DNA of 64,000 nt from assembly GCA_019359495.1 (NCBI GenBank), contig JAHHHF010000085.1, forward strand, positions 56,247 through 120,246, given 5' to 3'. A model generated the notes under the pieces. That model had not been told where the DNA came from and ran no database searches. It saw only the letters and a list, made by a program, of their open reading frames with translations. The DNA comes from Goleter apudmare HA4340-LM2. GTDB taxonomy: Bacteria; Cyanobacteriota; Cyanobacteriia; Cyanobacteriales; Nostocaceae. This document shows, piece by piece, positions 37,884-47,937 of the stretch. The translations under genes were made by a program, and so were the position numbers. Positions within the stretch are counted from its first letter, which is position 1. The number at the start of each line of letters is the position of its first letter.

Positions 37884-39038
37884 CTATTCCCCATTTTCAA
37901 GATTAAACTTAGCAGCGATCGCATTAATCACTTTTTGCTCTTCTGGTGTAGTCTGAGTATCAAGCTGGGCAATTTTGCGACATTGCACCAACAGGGGAAT
38001 GGCAAAGTCACGATTGAGTTGATTCAGCAAGCTATCTAAAGGCTGGGGTGCTTTAATGTCTTCAGTGATGGCGGCTAATGAAGTTTCGCTGAGGTTGGCT
38101 GCTTTGAGTTCCGGTAAAATTTCTGCCCAAGTCTTTTCTGGGTGACTAGCAAGGATCATATGGACTAAGATTTTATCCATGATCACTTTTTGAGCGATCG
38201 CAGTTTCTAAATAATCTGCGCTTTGTTGTCTGAGTTTTTCAATTGTCTCTGTGTCAGTCAGGGACGTTGATTCATCTACCTTGACTTCGTAAAAGCGACA
38301 AGCAGCATACCCCAATGAATAGATCATAGTTGCATTTGAGCTAACTGCGATCGCTGCACCCGCAAAAGGCACATTTCGCAACAACCCTAATCCCGCCGCT
38401 TTCAAAAGCCGTCCGCCACCCAAACCCAAACCAAAAATTGCTAACATTTCACCCTTACGCGCCGGATCTTTTAAATCGAGTCCGTAGGCGGCTGCAATTT
38501 GATAAAGCATTTCTGACTGTAATTCTGTGGTTGCTGCTAAATCAATTGCTAACAATGCCGTCGCAAATCCTGGCAAAATACTAGTTGCTAGACCAATGCT
38601 ACCTGCTTTTGTTGCTTTTTCCACCATAATCCGGTGGGCAATCTGACTAGGTGAATCATGGGGATGTTCTTGTTTGAGTTTTTTTACTGCTGCTGCTGCT
38701 TTTTCCACATCCACAACACTAGCAGCACCAATCAACCAATTCAGATTTAAAAAACCAGATAGTTTGCGAATTAACCAATTCTGACTCAGGTAGTTGATGA
38801 CTCTACCACTAGCTTGGGTTGATTTTTCAATTAGTTGATGTGTTTGCTGCGTTGCTGTTGTTCCCACATCAACCACTTTATCTAAAACAGTTTTACCAGC
38901 TTGGCTAGCTATCTTAATTACTCCTCCTAACTTGCCCATGTTATTGGCAAATGACTGAAAAGCAGATGGTTGAGTATTGGTATTTTCTTTTGACGGTTTT
39001 ATAGATGAATTAATTTCTTTTTGGGGATTGTCTACCAT
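37884..39038 (-). CDS. Conserved membrane-associated protein, EcsC-like region
   Basis: 384 residues. A polar N-terminus (~1-35) and an amphipathic helical part lead to a core (~145-245) with GSIGLATSILPGFATALLAID, LYQIAAAYGLDLKDPARKGEMLAIFGLGLG and LGLLRNVPFAGAAIAVSSNATMIYSLG. These glycine-rich hydrophobic helices resemble the EcsC domain, which I call only tentatively. The C-terminal ~110 residues are helical and soluble. No catalytic motif was seen. It is monocistronic with a terminal overlap of the repeat area downstream. Confidence 0.6.
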   Translation of the reverse strand: MVDNPQKEINSSIKPSKENTNTQPSAFQSFANNMGKLGGVIKIASQAGKTVLDKVVDVGTTATQQTHQLIEKSTQASGRVINYLSQNWLIRKLSGFLNLNWLIGAASVVDVEKAAAAVKKLKQEHPHDSPSQIAHRIMVEKATKAGSIGLATSILPGFATALLAIDLAATTELQSEMLYQIAAAYGLDLKDPARKGEMLAIFGLGLGGGRLLKAAGLGLLRNVPFAGAAIAVSSNATMIYSLGYAACRFYEVKVDESTSLTDTETIEKLRQQSADYLETAIAQKVIMDKILVHMILASHPEKTWAEILPELKAANLSETSLAAITEDIKAPQPLDSLLNQLNRDFAIPLLVQCRKIAQLDTQTTPEEQKVINAIAAKFNLENGE

Positions 39039-39558
39039 GATGCGCCACTATCTTGAAAGCCTCTATCTTGAAGTTGTAGCGAAAGTATCAGTGGCTTGAC
39101 ATCTCCCAATCAGCACAAGTTTTTTTGTAAAGCTGGGCTAAATATCCCGTCTGGGATTGTAAATCCCAACCTCATAGCGAAAGTCCATTGAAATGGACTA
39201 GGCTCAAAAATAAAAAATACTTTACCTGCATTTCTCACCAGATCAGTAGGTTGGGTTGACGTCAGGAAACCCAACACCAAGATATCGGTTAAGCTTTCAA
39301 GATCCATGTTGGGTGGCGCTGCGCTTAACCCAAACTACATCTACATATATCTGCGGCTTGTGAGAAATGCGGGTTTAGTCCTCTAAAGAGGACTTGGGCT
39401 ATTAGACAAAGGTTTACAACCTTTGGCGGGATTTGTTCATACACCATAGTTAGTAAGAGGAGGATACCCAACGGCGTGGGTGAGGTATTTTTGTACCTCA
39501 CTAACTTAAGTTGAAATCTGTTGTAAATGCGTAGGTGCAGCTAGCCACAAACATCCTC
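39039..39558. repeat. Cluster of palindromic dispersed repeats
   Basis: 520 bp without a gene but packed with perfect short palindromes: AGTCCATT/AATGGACT (39182-39199), AGTCCTCT/AGAGGACT (39377-39394) and CAAAGGTT/AACCTTTG (39407-39425). An inverted pair around GCATTTCTCAC (39228 area) and GTGAGAAATGC (39360 area) encloses a middle segment. It looks like several small non-coding elements nested together. Confidence 0.7.
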
Positions 39559-40389
39559 TTAGCTGACTGGATTTCTAGCTACCATACCTCGCCTCACCTC
39601 GACCTTAATTTCCAGAAAATTCTGGTCTTTTAAAATCTCGTAGAGATTAATATCTTTTTCTAGTAAGCAAGCATGTCCACTGTAGGGTAAGATAACCGTT
39701 CTGTTATTGGGTAAGATGTTAGCTAAACGATTCACTTCATTCACAGAAGGTAAGAGGCGATCGTGGGTAGCACCAATCAATAACACTGGTTGAGTGAGGC
39801 GACGTAACTGATCTTCAGCAACATGGAATTCTCGGAGTAAAGATAATCGCCAGTTGACTGTTTCCGGCGGTACTGAACGCATAGTTTTGAGTAATTCTTG
39901 GCGATCGCTGCGGGATAGGCGGGGCAAAAATGCTAAAAATGGTAGTAAGCCTAGTGCGCCCATATCATAAAGGCATGGATGCACCCAGTCAGTAATTCTA
40001 GATGCCCAACCTAACCACGGGCGTAAACTAAAACTAGAAGCTGGGTTAATCAGGATAACCCGTTTAAACAACTGCGGTGCTTTCACAGCTACTTTTATCG
40101 CCAAGGCACCACCAAAGGACTCACCACACAAATAAACTGGTCTCTGGGAGCTTTTTTCTAATTCTGCATGAATTAAGTCCAAAACATTATTACTCAATTC
40201 ATCCCAAGTAGTCAGGTCTTTACGGGGAATTGCCAAACATCGGACATCAAAGCCAGCTTCTAATCCAATGGTTTGCGATCGCAATAGTTCACCAGTTCCA
40301 TCCATTCCCGGTAAATATACGAACAGAGGTAAATCTGGTTGTAGGCGTTTAGGAGTCAGGAAACACGGCTTTAACTCAACTTCTGGCAT
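39559..40389 (-). CDS. Alpha/beta hydrolase (phytyl-ester-synthase-type N-domain)
   Basis: 276 residues. FVYLPGMDGTGELL forms the oxyanion-hole loop, GESFGGALA the nucleophile elbow (Ser93), and later GATHDRLLP and SGHACLLE provide the Asp and His. The LPGMDGTG...GFDVRCLAIPRKDLTTWDEL pattern is like the hydrolase half of plant phytyl ester synthase/DGAT proteins. Substrate unknown, probably an acyl or chlorophyll-derived ester. A PlsC-type acyltransferase lies ~350 bp upstream on the same strand. Confidence 0.82.
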   Translation of the reverse strand: MPEVELKPCFLTPKRLQPDLPLFVYLPGMDGTGELLRSQTIGLEAGFDVRCLAIPRKDLTTWDELSNNVLDLIHAELEKSSQRPVYLCGESFGGALAIKVAVKAPQLFKRVILINPASSFSLRPWLGWASRITDWVHPCLYDMGALGLLPFLAFLPRLSRSDRQELLKTMRSVPPETVNWRLSLLREFHVAEDQLRRLTQPVLLIGATHDRLLPSVNEVNRLANILPNNRTVILPYSGHACLLEKDINLYEILKDQNFLEIKVEVRRGMVARNPVS

Positions 40390-40743
40390 GATAGAATCCG
40401 CACAATTTTCTAGTTTTATAGACTTTTACCTATACACCCCTTAGATTTTATCTATGGTAAGTAATGGGAGCATAAGTGTTACAGTAAAAGCAAAATACTC
40501 ATAAAATCATAGCTTGGGTAGCCAAAGACACTTAAAATATCGCTTTTTTAATTAAGTAATACAGCGATTAGCTGTGAGGAGAGAGCAAAGAGCCAATTTT
40601 TTAGACTACTACACACGGATGATTTTATAGTCTAGGTCGATTTCTAATTGTACTCTGCTCTACAACTAGCTAAGTCAATCTGGATGTAATTTCCTGTTGA
40701 TTAATGAATTGGATCATAGACGCTTAAATCAAGCTCGGCTGCT
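40390..40743. other. Intergenic region, nothing recognised
   Basis: 354 bp, AT-rich, between two same-strand genes. It may contain the promoter of the hydrolase. No repeats or RNA-like structures stand out. Confidence 0.4.
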
Positions 40744-41469
40744 TTAATAACAACCTTGGCGTAGTAATTTGGTGATTTCATGATAGCAATGTTCTGTTAG
40801 TTCAGTAACAACAGTTTTCGCTTGTTTTCCCTGATATTTTTCTTGATGTTGGGGTTGAATCCAATAAGGACTACCAATTAAAACGGCAACTCGACGGTAT
40901 ATCACTAAAGGATGCCAACCTGATTGCTGAAATAAACGTTCTGAAGGGTCAAATAAACTCAACAACCGTAGAGGAAAAGCAGTGGTATTTACTTCTTCCA
41001 GGGAGGCGATCGCTATTGGCAAAATAGCCAGATCCTGAACATCAGATCGCAATGCCAAATGGGCAAAACCCCTCTGAAATTCACTGACTTGATTTGGCTG
41101 AGTAAATTTTACCATTGGCTCGGTTCCTTCTGGAAATACCCCCACCATCTGTTTGGAGTTTAACAGCGACTGTGACTGCTTAAAAAAGCTCTGCTGACGG
41201 TGTTGGCTTTCTTCTAAAGGGAAGCATCCCATTGGCCCTGTGACAATCTCTCGCAATATTGGCACTTGTCCCATGTAGTGATGACAAGCAAACCGAATCG
41301 GATGTGATAGCGCTGCCATTAAAATCATTGCATCCATAAAGCTGCGATGATTACTCACTACTAAAACGCTGGCATCTTTAGGAATGCGATCTTGATAATA
41401 ACAAAACATCTTGGTGGAGAGCGCCGCCAAGGACAAGCGAGACATCTCCAGGGGGCTATTTAGACTCAT
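40744..41469 (-). CDS. PlsC-like acyltransferase
   Basis: 241 residues. VVSNHRSFMDAMIL has the HX4D motif and GVFPEGTEPM the EGT motif of glycerolipid acyltransferases. Compared with the plsC at 31512 it is more divergent and begins without a membrane helix. It belongs with the LPLAT superfamily. Together with the hydrolase downstream on the same strand it resembles the two domains of plant phytyl ester synthases carried on separate genes. The acyl acceptor is unknown. Confidence 0.8.
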   Translation of the reverse strand: MSLNSPLEMSRLSLAALSTKMFCYYQDRIPKDASVLVVSNHRSFMDAMILMAALSHPIRFACHHYMGQVPILREIVTGPMGCFPLEESQHRQQSFFKQSQSLLNSKQMVGVFPEGTEPMVKFTQPNQVSEFQRGFAHLALRSDVQDLAILPIAIASLEEVNTTAFPLRLLSLFDPSERLFQQSGWHPLVIYRRVAVLIGSPYWIQPQHQEKYQGKQAKTVVTELTEHCYHEITKLLRQGCY

Positions 41470-42032
41470 AGCTAATTAGTATATTTTTCAGAAAGTATTG
41501 CAGTTTATCTTGATTTATCTTTTACATTTCTTTACTGCTACTACTACCGTCTTAAGGTAGAAATGTCTTGTTCCATAGAAGCAGCTATCTTTTCCGAGTT
41601 GGAGTTTTTGTATTACCGATCACAATCAATGCCACAAATAAATTTGATGAAAAATTATTATTAGCTAGTTTTAACCTTTTGTAGATAAATTATCTGAGTT
41701 TGTACATATGAGGCTCATATTTGTTTTTGGCAAAAAACTGAGTACACATTTATCCCTTCTTGCTTCCTAAAAAAGACAATAGGCAATGGACAATAGATTT
41801 GTATCTTTACCATTACCCATCGCCTCAAGCGAAGTCGCCTCCCTATTTCCTACCTTTAGGAGTAAGTTCACCCATCAAATCAAATTACCAGTTGATTAAA
41901 CAATCTTTAGCCCCATATATTTGCTAATATTAAGTTGTTGTTTGAAAAAATAGGAGTAATGTTATATAATTGCGTGGTTTTGCCGACAGAAGTTAGATAG
42001 AAAACGTTTTAATAAGTTGTTTTTTATTTTGT
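41470..42032. other. Intergenic region with metG promoter
   Basis: 563 bp with no gene. The right end carries the metG promoter. A degenerate AATAGGCAATGG heptad tract lies near 41780. Confidence 0.5.
41942..41970 (+). promoter_or_regulatory. Consensus promoter of metG
   Basis: -35 TTGAAA (41942-41947), 17-bp spacer, -10 TATAAT (41965-41970). The expected start is near 41977, giving a ~55-nt leader before the ATG at 42033. Confidence 0.7.
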
Positions 42033-43637
42033 ATGAATCTACGAGTGGATAAAACAAAAAAGACATTTGCACTAACAACACCGCTATATTATGTAAACGA
42101 CATACCTCATATAGGTAGCGCTTATACAACGATCGCCGCCGACGTTGTCGCACGTTTTCAAAGGCAGTTAGGAAATCAAGTCCTGCTGATTACTGGTACA
42201 GATGAGCATGGGCAAAAAATACAGCGAACAGCCGAAAATTTAGGGAAAGCACCACAAGAATTTTGTGATCAAATAGTTCCTAGCTTTGTTAGCTTGTGGG
42301 AATTATTGAACATTCAATATGATCGCTTTAGCAGGACTACAGCACCTCGCCATGCAGCGATTGTCCAGGAATTTTTCCAACGAGTATGGGCAGCAGGGGA
42401 TATCTATCTAGGACAGCAAAAAGGTTGGTATTGTGTATCTTGTGAAGAATTTAAAGAAGAACGCGAACTCCTAGAAGGCAACCGTTGTCCAATTCACACT
42501 AACAAAGAAGTCGAGTGGCGAGATGAGGAAAACTATTTCTTTCGCTTATCTAAATATCAAGCCCAACTCACGGAATTTTATCAGTCTCAACCAGATTTCA
42601 TCCAACCAACAAGTCGTCGTAACGAAGTCTTGAGCTTTGTAAATCAGGGTTTACAAGATTTTTCTATTTCGCGGGTAAATTTAGACTGGGGTTTTCCTGT
42701 ACCAGATAATCCTAAACACACCCTTTATGTCTGGTTTGATGCGCTGCTAGCTTATGTCACAGCATTACTAGAACCAGACGCCCAACCAACTTTAGAAAAC
42801 GCTTTAGCCACATGGTGGCCAATCAACTTGCACCTCATTGGTAAAGATATCCTGCGTTTCCATGCGGTTTACTGGCCAGCAATGCTAATCTCGGCTGGTT
42901 TACCATTACCAGATCGAGTATTTGGGCATGGTTTTTTGACCAAAAATGGTCAGAAGATGGGTAAAAGTTTGGGTAATACTCTTGATCCAGTAGATCTAGT
43001 CCAGCGTTATGGTAGTGATGCCGTTCGTTATTACTTCCTTAAGGAAATCGAATTTGGCAAAGATGGCGATTTTAATGAAGTTAGATTCATTAATGTTTTG
43101 AATGCAGATTTGGCAAATGACTTAGGTAATTTGCTCAACCGCACCTTGAATATGGTGAAGAAATACTGCGCGGGCAATGTGCCAACCATCGCAAATACAG
43201 CCGTGATTGCTGAAAATCCTCTAAAAGCGATTGGTTTACGTCTGGGGGAACAGGTAAAACAAGCCTACGAAGCGCTAGCTTTCAATCAAGCCTGCGAGGC
43301 TGTTCTTTTGCTGGTACAGGCTAGCAACAAGTTTATTGATGAACAAGCCCCTTGGTCATTATATAAGCAAGGACAACAGCAAGCATTAGAAGAAGTGCTA
43401 TATGCAGTTCTAGAATCAGTTAGATTAGCAGCTTATCTCCTGTCTCCAGTGATTCCAAACATTAGTAGCGATATTTATCAGCAACTGGGCTTTGGCATCA
43501 ACTTCAACGATCAAACAGAAAGCGCTACTGCCGCACCTTTCCAAACTCATGCTCTATGGGGGCTACTATCTAGTAAACAACAGTTGGGTACACCTCAACC
43601 AATCTTTAAGCGCATAGAACCTCCAAAAAACGATTAG
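42033..43637 (+). CDS. metG: Methionyl-tRNA synthetase
   Basis: 534 residues. The class I signatures are seen: PHIGSAYTT (HIGH) near the N-terminus and KNGQKMGKSLGN (KMSKS variant). The CxxC/zinc insertion is CVSCEEF with CPIH. TGTDEHGQKI and the anticodon-binding helical region in the last third match MetRS. The C-terminal tRNA-binding (EMAP-like) domain is absent, giving the short form. It charges initiator and elongator tRNA-Met. The promoter is at 41942. Confidence 0.96.
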   Translation: MNLRVDKTKKTFALTTPLYYVNDIPHIGSAYTTIAADVVARFQRQLGNQVLLITGTDEHGQKIQRTAENLGKAPQEFCDQIVPSFVSLWELLNIQYDRFSRTTAPRHAAIVQEFFQRVWAAGDIYLGQQKGWYCVSCEEFKEERELLEGNRCPIHTNKEVEWRDEENYFFRLSKYQAQLTEFYQSQPDFIQPTSRRNEVLSFVNQGLQDFSISRVNLDWGFPVPDNPKHTLYVWFDALLAYVTALLEPDAQPTLENALATWWPINLHLIGKDILRFHAVYWPAMLISAGLPLPDRVFGHGFLTKNGQKMGKSLGNTLDPVDLVQRYGSDAVRYYFLKEIEFGKDGDFNEVRFINVLNADLANDLGNLLNRTLNMVKKYCAGNVPTIANTAVIAENPLKAIGLRLGEQVKQAYEALAFNQACEAVLLLVQASNKFIDEQAPWSLYKQGQQQALEEVLYAVLESVRLAAYLLSPVIPNISSDIYQQLGFGINFNDQTESATAAPFQTHALWGLLSSKQQLGTPQPIFKRIEPPKND

Positions 43638-43691
43638 TAACGACAATTTTTGATTTTGTTCAATCTCTAATTTCTGACAAAAATTTTATCG

Positions 43692-43713
43692 GGGCTGTTT
43701 TTATTTAGCCCCA
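43692..43713 (+). terminator. Weak hairpin after metG
   Basis: GGGGCT / AGCCCC, a 6-bp stem with a 10-nt T-rich loop, 55 bp after the stop. No T-run follows, so it is only a possible terminator. Confidence 0.35.
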
Positions 43714-43794
43714 GAACATTATCATAAGCCGCTCTAACTTGCATGTAAAAACTAAAAATTTTGTATCAAAAATTACAAGGATAAAATCCGAGGT

Positions 43795-44433
43795 ATGACA
43801 ACAATGTTAAATAATTTGGAAAACGATTCGATATTTACGCCAGAACAAGTTTTGGAGAATCGGGGACGGGTTGCCATCTTCATTGATGGCTCAAATCTAT
43901 TTTATGCTGCCCTGCAACTGGGAATCGAAATTGATTACACGAAGTTGTTATGTCGATTAACTGGCGGTTCTAGACTATTGCGGGCTTTTTTCTACACCGG
44001 AGTAGACAGGACAAACGAGAAGCAACAAGGGTTTTTATTGTGGATGCGCCGCAACGGCTATCGAGTCATTGCTAAGGATTTGGTACAGTTGCCAGACGGC
44101 TCAAAGAAAGCCAACCTGGATGTAGAAATAGCCGTAGATATGATGGCTTTGGTAGATTCTTATGATACAGCTGTATTAGTAAGCGGTGATGGAGATTTAG
44201 CCTACGCCGTGAATTCAGTTAGTTATCGCGGTGTGCGGGTAGAAGTTGTGAGCTTGCGTTCCATGACTAGTGATAGCTTAATTAATGTCAGCGATCGCTA
44301 CATTGACTTAGAAGCAATTAAAGAAGATATCCAAAAAACTCCCCGCCAAAGTTATCCCTACCGGCCATTATCTAGTATGGGTTTTCTGGATGACCCCAGA
44401 GATGTTGACGGACAGCTAGAAATTCAAGATTAG
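43795..44433 (+). CDS. LabA-like NYN domain protein
   Basis: 212 residues. NYN/PIN-fold motifs are present: VAIFIDGSNLFYA, KKANLDVEIAVDMMAL and AVLVSGDGDLAYAV with the conserved acidic residues. LabA of Synechococcus dampens circadian output by negative feedback on KaiC-dependent gene expression; related proteins are widely conserved and are thought to be ribonucleases. The last ~45 residues are a polar tail. The next gene (lptC) begins at or near its stop. Confidence 0.85.
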   Translation: MTTMLNNLENDSIFTPEQVLENRGRVAIFIDGSNLFYAALQLGIEIDYTKLLCRLTGGSRLLRAFFYTGVDRTNEKQQGFLLWMRRNGYRVIAKDLVQLPDGSKKANLDVEIAVDMMALVDSYDTAVLVSGDGDLAYAVNSVSYRGVRVEVVSLRSMTSDSLINVSDRYIDLEAIKEDIQKTPRQSYPYRPLSSMGFLDDPRDVDGQLEIQD

Positions 44434-44459
44434 TGAACTATCAACAAGGTAGGAAGAAC

Positions 44460-45689
44460 GTGAGGGGTAATTCCAGCAAAATGGGGGGAAGTAAAACCAA
44501 CTCCCCCCAATTCTTTTCATCTTCGATACTCAATTTATTACGACCAAAATTAAATTGGTATTACCTGCCTTTAACATTTTTCTTGCTAATTGCTTTAGTT
44601 GCTTGTGGGGGGAAATCACCCACAGCTTCCCAACCCAATGCAGCCGATTCATCAGGACAAGATTTAGATAGCAATTTGACTTTTTTTGGTGTCGCTTTTG
44701 AACAGTTTGATGAAGTAGGAAGACCAATTTGGAAAGTCAATGCTAAAGAGGCGAAATATACCAAAGAAAAACAAATTGGTCAGGCGGAAAGTCCATCTGG
44801 CGAACTCTACCAAGATGGTAAAGTAGTTTATCAAATCACAGCCGATAAAGCAGATGTCGAGCAAGATGGCAAGCGGCTATTTCTCAAAGGCAAAATCCTA
44901 GCTACAGACCCTAAAAATGGGATTGTGTTGCGAGGTAATGAATTAGAATGGCGACCCAAAGAAGACTTACTAATTGTCCGCAACCAACTACAAGGCACCC
45001 ATAAACAAGTACAAGCAGTAGCGCAAGAAGCACGCGTCAAAACCCGTGAACAACGCATGGAATTTTCTGGAGGGGTAGTAGCAAACTCTGCCGATCCCCA
45101 AGTGCAAATAAGAACTGAGCATTTACTTTGGCAAATCAAAGAAGAAAAGTTAATAGGCGATCGCCCTGTACAAATTGACCACTACAAAAATAATAAAATT
45201 AGCGATCGTGGTAGAGGTAATGCAGCCGAAGTAGACTTGAAAACTAAGATTGCCACTATTAAACAAAATGCCCAGTTAGAGATACTAGACCCACCAATGC
45301 AAATAGCTAGTAACTCTATGACCTGGAACATGAATACAGAAAATGTATCAACAAATTCGCCCGTCCGTGTGTTACACAAAACTGAAAATGTGACCGTAAC
45401 TGCCAACCAAGGTGAAATGAAGATCCCACAGAAAACGGTCTATTTAAAAGGCAATGTCAATGCCATTGGACAGCGTCGCCAGTCCCTCAAATCCCAAATA
45501 CTAACTTGGTTTTTAAACAAAAAATTAGTGGAAGCCCAAGGTAATGTAATTTACAAACAAGCCGACCCACCATTAACTTTTACAGGTGACACCGCCGTTG
45601 GTAATCTGCAAACAGAAAATATCGTGGTCAAAGGCGGTAGTAGTGGTAACAGGGTGGTGACGGAGATTATTCCCCAAGAAAAGAATTAA
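44460..45689 (+). CDS. lptC: LPS export periplasmic lipoprotein LptC
   Basis: 409 residues from GTG 44460, chosen because AGGA sits five bases upstream; a GTG at 44433 overlapping the previous stop has none. A lipobox-like LIALVACGG (Cys49) follows a hydrophobic segment. The rest is a long series of beta-strands in the OstA/LptC style (SPSGELYQDGKVVYQITADKA, KGKILATDPKNGIVLRGNE, VYLKGNVNAIGQRRQ) and is longer than E. coli LptC because it carries extra OstA-like repeats. It would pass lipopolysaccharide-like lipid from LptB2FG towards LptA/D. Confidence 0.88.
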   Translation: MRGNSSKMGGSKTNSPQFFSSSILNLLRPKLNWYYLPLTFFLLIALVACGGKSPTASQPNAADSSGQDLDSNLTFFGVAFEQFDEVGRPIWKVNAKEAKYTKEKQIGQAESPSGELYQDGKVVYQITADKADVEQDGKRLFLKGKILATDPKNGIVLRGNELEWRPKEDLLIVRNQLQGTHKQVQAVAQEARVKTREQRMEFSGGVVANSADPQVQIRTEHLLWQIKEEKLIGDRPVQIDHYKNNKISDRGRGNAAEVDLKTKIATIKQNAQLEILDPPMQIASNSMTWNMNTENVSTNSPVRVLHKTENVTVTANQGEMKIPQKTVYLKGNVNAIGQRRQSLKSQILTWFLNKKLVEAQGNVIYKQADPPLTFTGDTAVGNLQTENIVVKGGSSGNRVVTEIIPQEKN

Positions 45690-45736
45690 TTAGGGCATGG
45701 GGCATTGACTCTTCACAAATGACAAATGACAATCAC

Positions 45737-47059
45737 CTAACTTCTCACCAAAATCTCATTCCGACTAGTTGCACCCAGTTCAGGTAAAACCTTGATACCT
45801 GAGTGGGGAGTCAGGGCTGCTGGGACTTCTGGCACTACTTGCAACTGTTTCACCAGATTTTGTAAAAGTTGGTCTTGTCCAGTACGGAAACCAGAGACAT
45901 TGTAACCACGGTTAATAATAGTAAACCAAACCAAACCGCGATCGCGTGTGGGCAAAACTCCAGCTAAAGCACTGACATCCCGGAGAGTCCCTGTTTTCAT
46001 CACCGTACCATTGGGCATGTGTCTAGAGTGCAATGTTCCCCGGTTGTCAAATCCAGACACAGGGAACAAGTCAGCTAAAGTCAGTTGGTTAGCCGCAGCT
46101 TCCCGTTGGAGCGCCATCAGCATCGCACAAGCAGCTCTAGGAGAAATACGATTCTCTTGGCCGAGTCCAGAACCGTTGATTAACTGAATCTCAGCCTCTG
46201 GTACTCTAGCCAACCTAGCAGCTTGAGACTTGACTACTGTTGCGCCTCCTACCGACTCTGCCAACATCTCTGCTATTTCATTGTTACTGTAGACGTTCAT
46301 CTCCTTGATGATTTGCTTTAAGGGCAAAGAAAGGTGACGAACTAGTAAGTTTTGGGGAGGATTTGCCTGGGCTGTTATCTTAATGCCACCAGAAATTACG
46401 ACTTGGGGCTTGGGCGTACCCTTGGGCATAATTGAGTGGATATAATTTGCTGGACGAGTCCACGTAGCAGAATTCATTGCTTGCTTGAGGAATTGAGCAG
46501 CGAGTACAGGGTGACGCTGGAAATTCATCGCAAAACTGCCGCTAATGATTAAATTTCCCTTTACTTGCTTGATACCCATTTTATTGAGAGTATTACCAAG
46601 AGCGATCGCCTCTTCCCAAACAAACATCGGATCGCCACCACCAACAATCACCAAATCCCCCTGCAATACACCGTTGACTACTGATCCTGTAGTACCGATT
46701 AAAGTCTCAAATTGATGGTTTGGCCCCCAAGTTTTAAAAGCAGCCAGAGAAGTCGCTATTTTGGTTAAAGAAGCAGCAGGCAAAGGCGTTGTACCTTGGT
46801 GATTAGCCATTAGCATCGGCCCTGACTGCATCCAAATTCCTTGACTCTGGGTCAGATTCTGCGCTACCAGTTTTGATGTGATCAAACCCTTGAGATATTC
46901 CTGCACCGTATTAGCTCCAGCTGGATTTGGATCAGGGGCAATAACTAAGCCTGGGCTACTTTGCCAAGCCAATGCATCTAAGGCATCTAAAGGTTTGATT
47001 TGTACACCAGCCATTTCTAGCCAAAGTGAAACCAAACCTGAACCTAATATTTCCAGCAT
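45737..47059 (-). CDS. dacB: D-alanyl-D-alanine carboxypeptidase/endopeptidase (PBP4, S13)
   Basis: 440 residues. The three active-site motifs of S13 are seen: SLTK (SxxK), YSNNE (SxN) and MKTGTL (KTG). It trims D-Ala or cuts cross-links in peptidoglycan. The N-terminus is hydrophobic (LEILGSGLVSLWLEMAGVQI) and may act as a signal or anchor. It converges on the lptC operon. The name dacB is by family. Confidence 0.9.
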   Translation of the reverse strand: MLEILGSGLVSLWLEMAGVQIKPLDALDALAWQSSPGLVIAPDPNPAGANTVQEYLKGLITSKLVAQNLTQSQGIWMQSGPMLMANHQGTTPLPAASLTKIATSLAAFKTWGPNHQFETLIGTTGSVVNGVLQGDLVIVGGGDPMFVWEEAIALGNTLNKMGIKQVKGNLIISGSFAMNFQRHPVLAAQFLKQAMNSATWTRPANYIHSIMPKGTPKPQVVISGGIKITAQANPPQNLLVRHLSLPLKQIIKEMNVYSNNEIAEMLAESVGGATVVKSQAARLARVPEAEIQLINGSGLGQENRISPRAACAMLMALQREAAANQLTLADLFPVSGFDNRGTLHSRHMPNGTVMKTGTLRDVSALAGVLPTRDRGLVWFTIINRGYNVSGFRTGQDQLLQNLVKQLQVVPEVPAALTPHSGIKVLPELGATSRNEILVRS

Positions 47060-47937
47060 GTTTTATTCCTCTATTAGGATTTGTGAAGTTATTTCCTGTG
47101 CTAATATACAGGACTTATTTAAGCTCATCAGTATGGAGTCATAATAACTGGTGTTTTCACTATGTGGAAGTAGGTTAGATAACATTGTTTTAGTTGCCTA
47201 TTTGACAATTCCACAACAGTAATTGTTCTTGTGGAACTTTCAGCACAAGGAAGTAGAAAATATTGGCTATAGCAGTAGTAAAAAATGTTGTTGGTAACAA
47301 TTTAGTGAGTGGCACTTAAACCAAATTATCATCAGTATAGATGGGAGCAGCAACACTGTAAAGCTGGGTGTAATCAGATATCAAAATACTAGTCTGCTGC
47401 ACCATCTTGTAAATTTACCAAGACACCACCATATTGAGAAAATATCTAGTTTGCTTCCTGTTGACATCCTATTGTATTTCTAATAATCCGCTCTTTTTGA
47501 TGTTTAATAATTACTATTTCTTATAGGATACCTATTTGATTGCGTAAACAAAATTCAGTGGGGGCGGGTTTGAAAATATCACTGATGATTACTTATGTGG
47601 ATATTCTTTGCTCATCAACTAACTTAAATATCACTTAATCATCTGTCTGAGTGAGCATGTATTTTACTTCAACTTAAGATAGAAATAGCTTCATTGTTGG
47701 CTTCCTTACCCGCCGGGAACTCAAGTTCCCAACTAATAGCTCAATTCTACTTCAGTAGACTCAAGACTTTGGGTGATATTTAGTCATCTTGAGATGATTT
47801 TTGCTATGAGTAAGGAACTGAAAGTTAGTTGCGGAAACCAGATACACCAAGCGGTTTCCTATCCAAAATCCGTCTTGAAAAATTCCGTAGGCGGGAAACT
47901 CGCCTACAGCACATTTGACAACATCTCCCCCTCAAGC
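47060..47937. other. Long intergenic region with small hairpins
   Basis: 878 bp without a supported gene. Perfect palindromes occur: GGGAACT/AGTTCCC (47715-47730), TCATCT/AGATGA (47783 area) and GTAGGCG/CGCCTAC (47887-47907, loop GGAAACT). These resemble dispersed repeat hairpins rather than an RNA gene. Confidence 0.5.

Noticed and set aside
37722..38039. Plus-strand frame over the 42-bp tandem repeat
   Set aside because: It overlaps the 3' end of the EcsC-like gene on the other strand and is open only because of repeat length.
47700..47910. Small-RNA or riboswitch candidate near the short hairpins
   Set aside because: The hairpins resemble dispersed repeats and show no multi-stem fold or match to a known RNA class.
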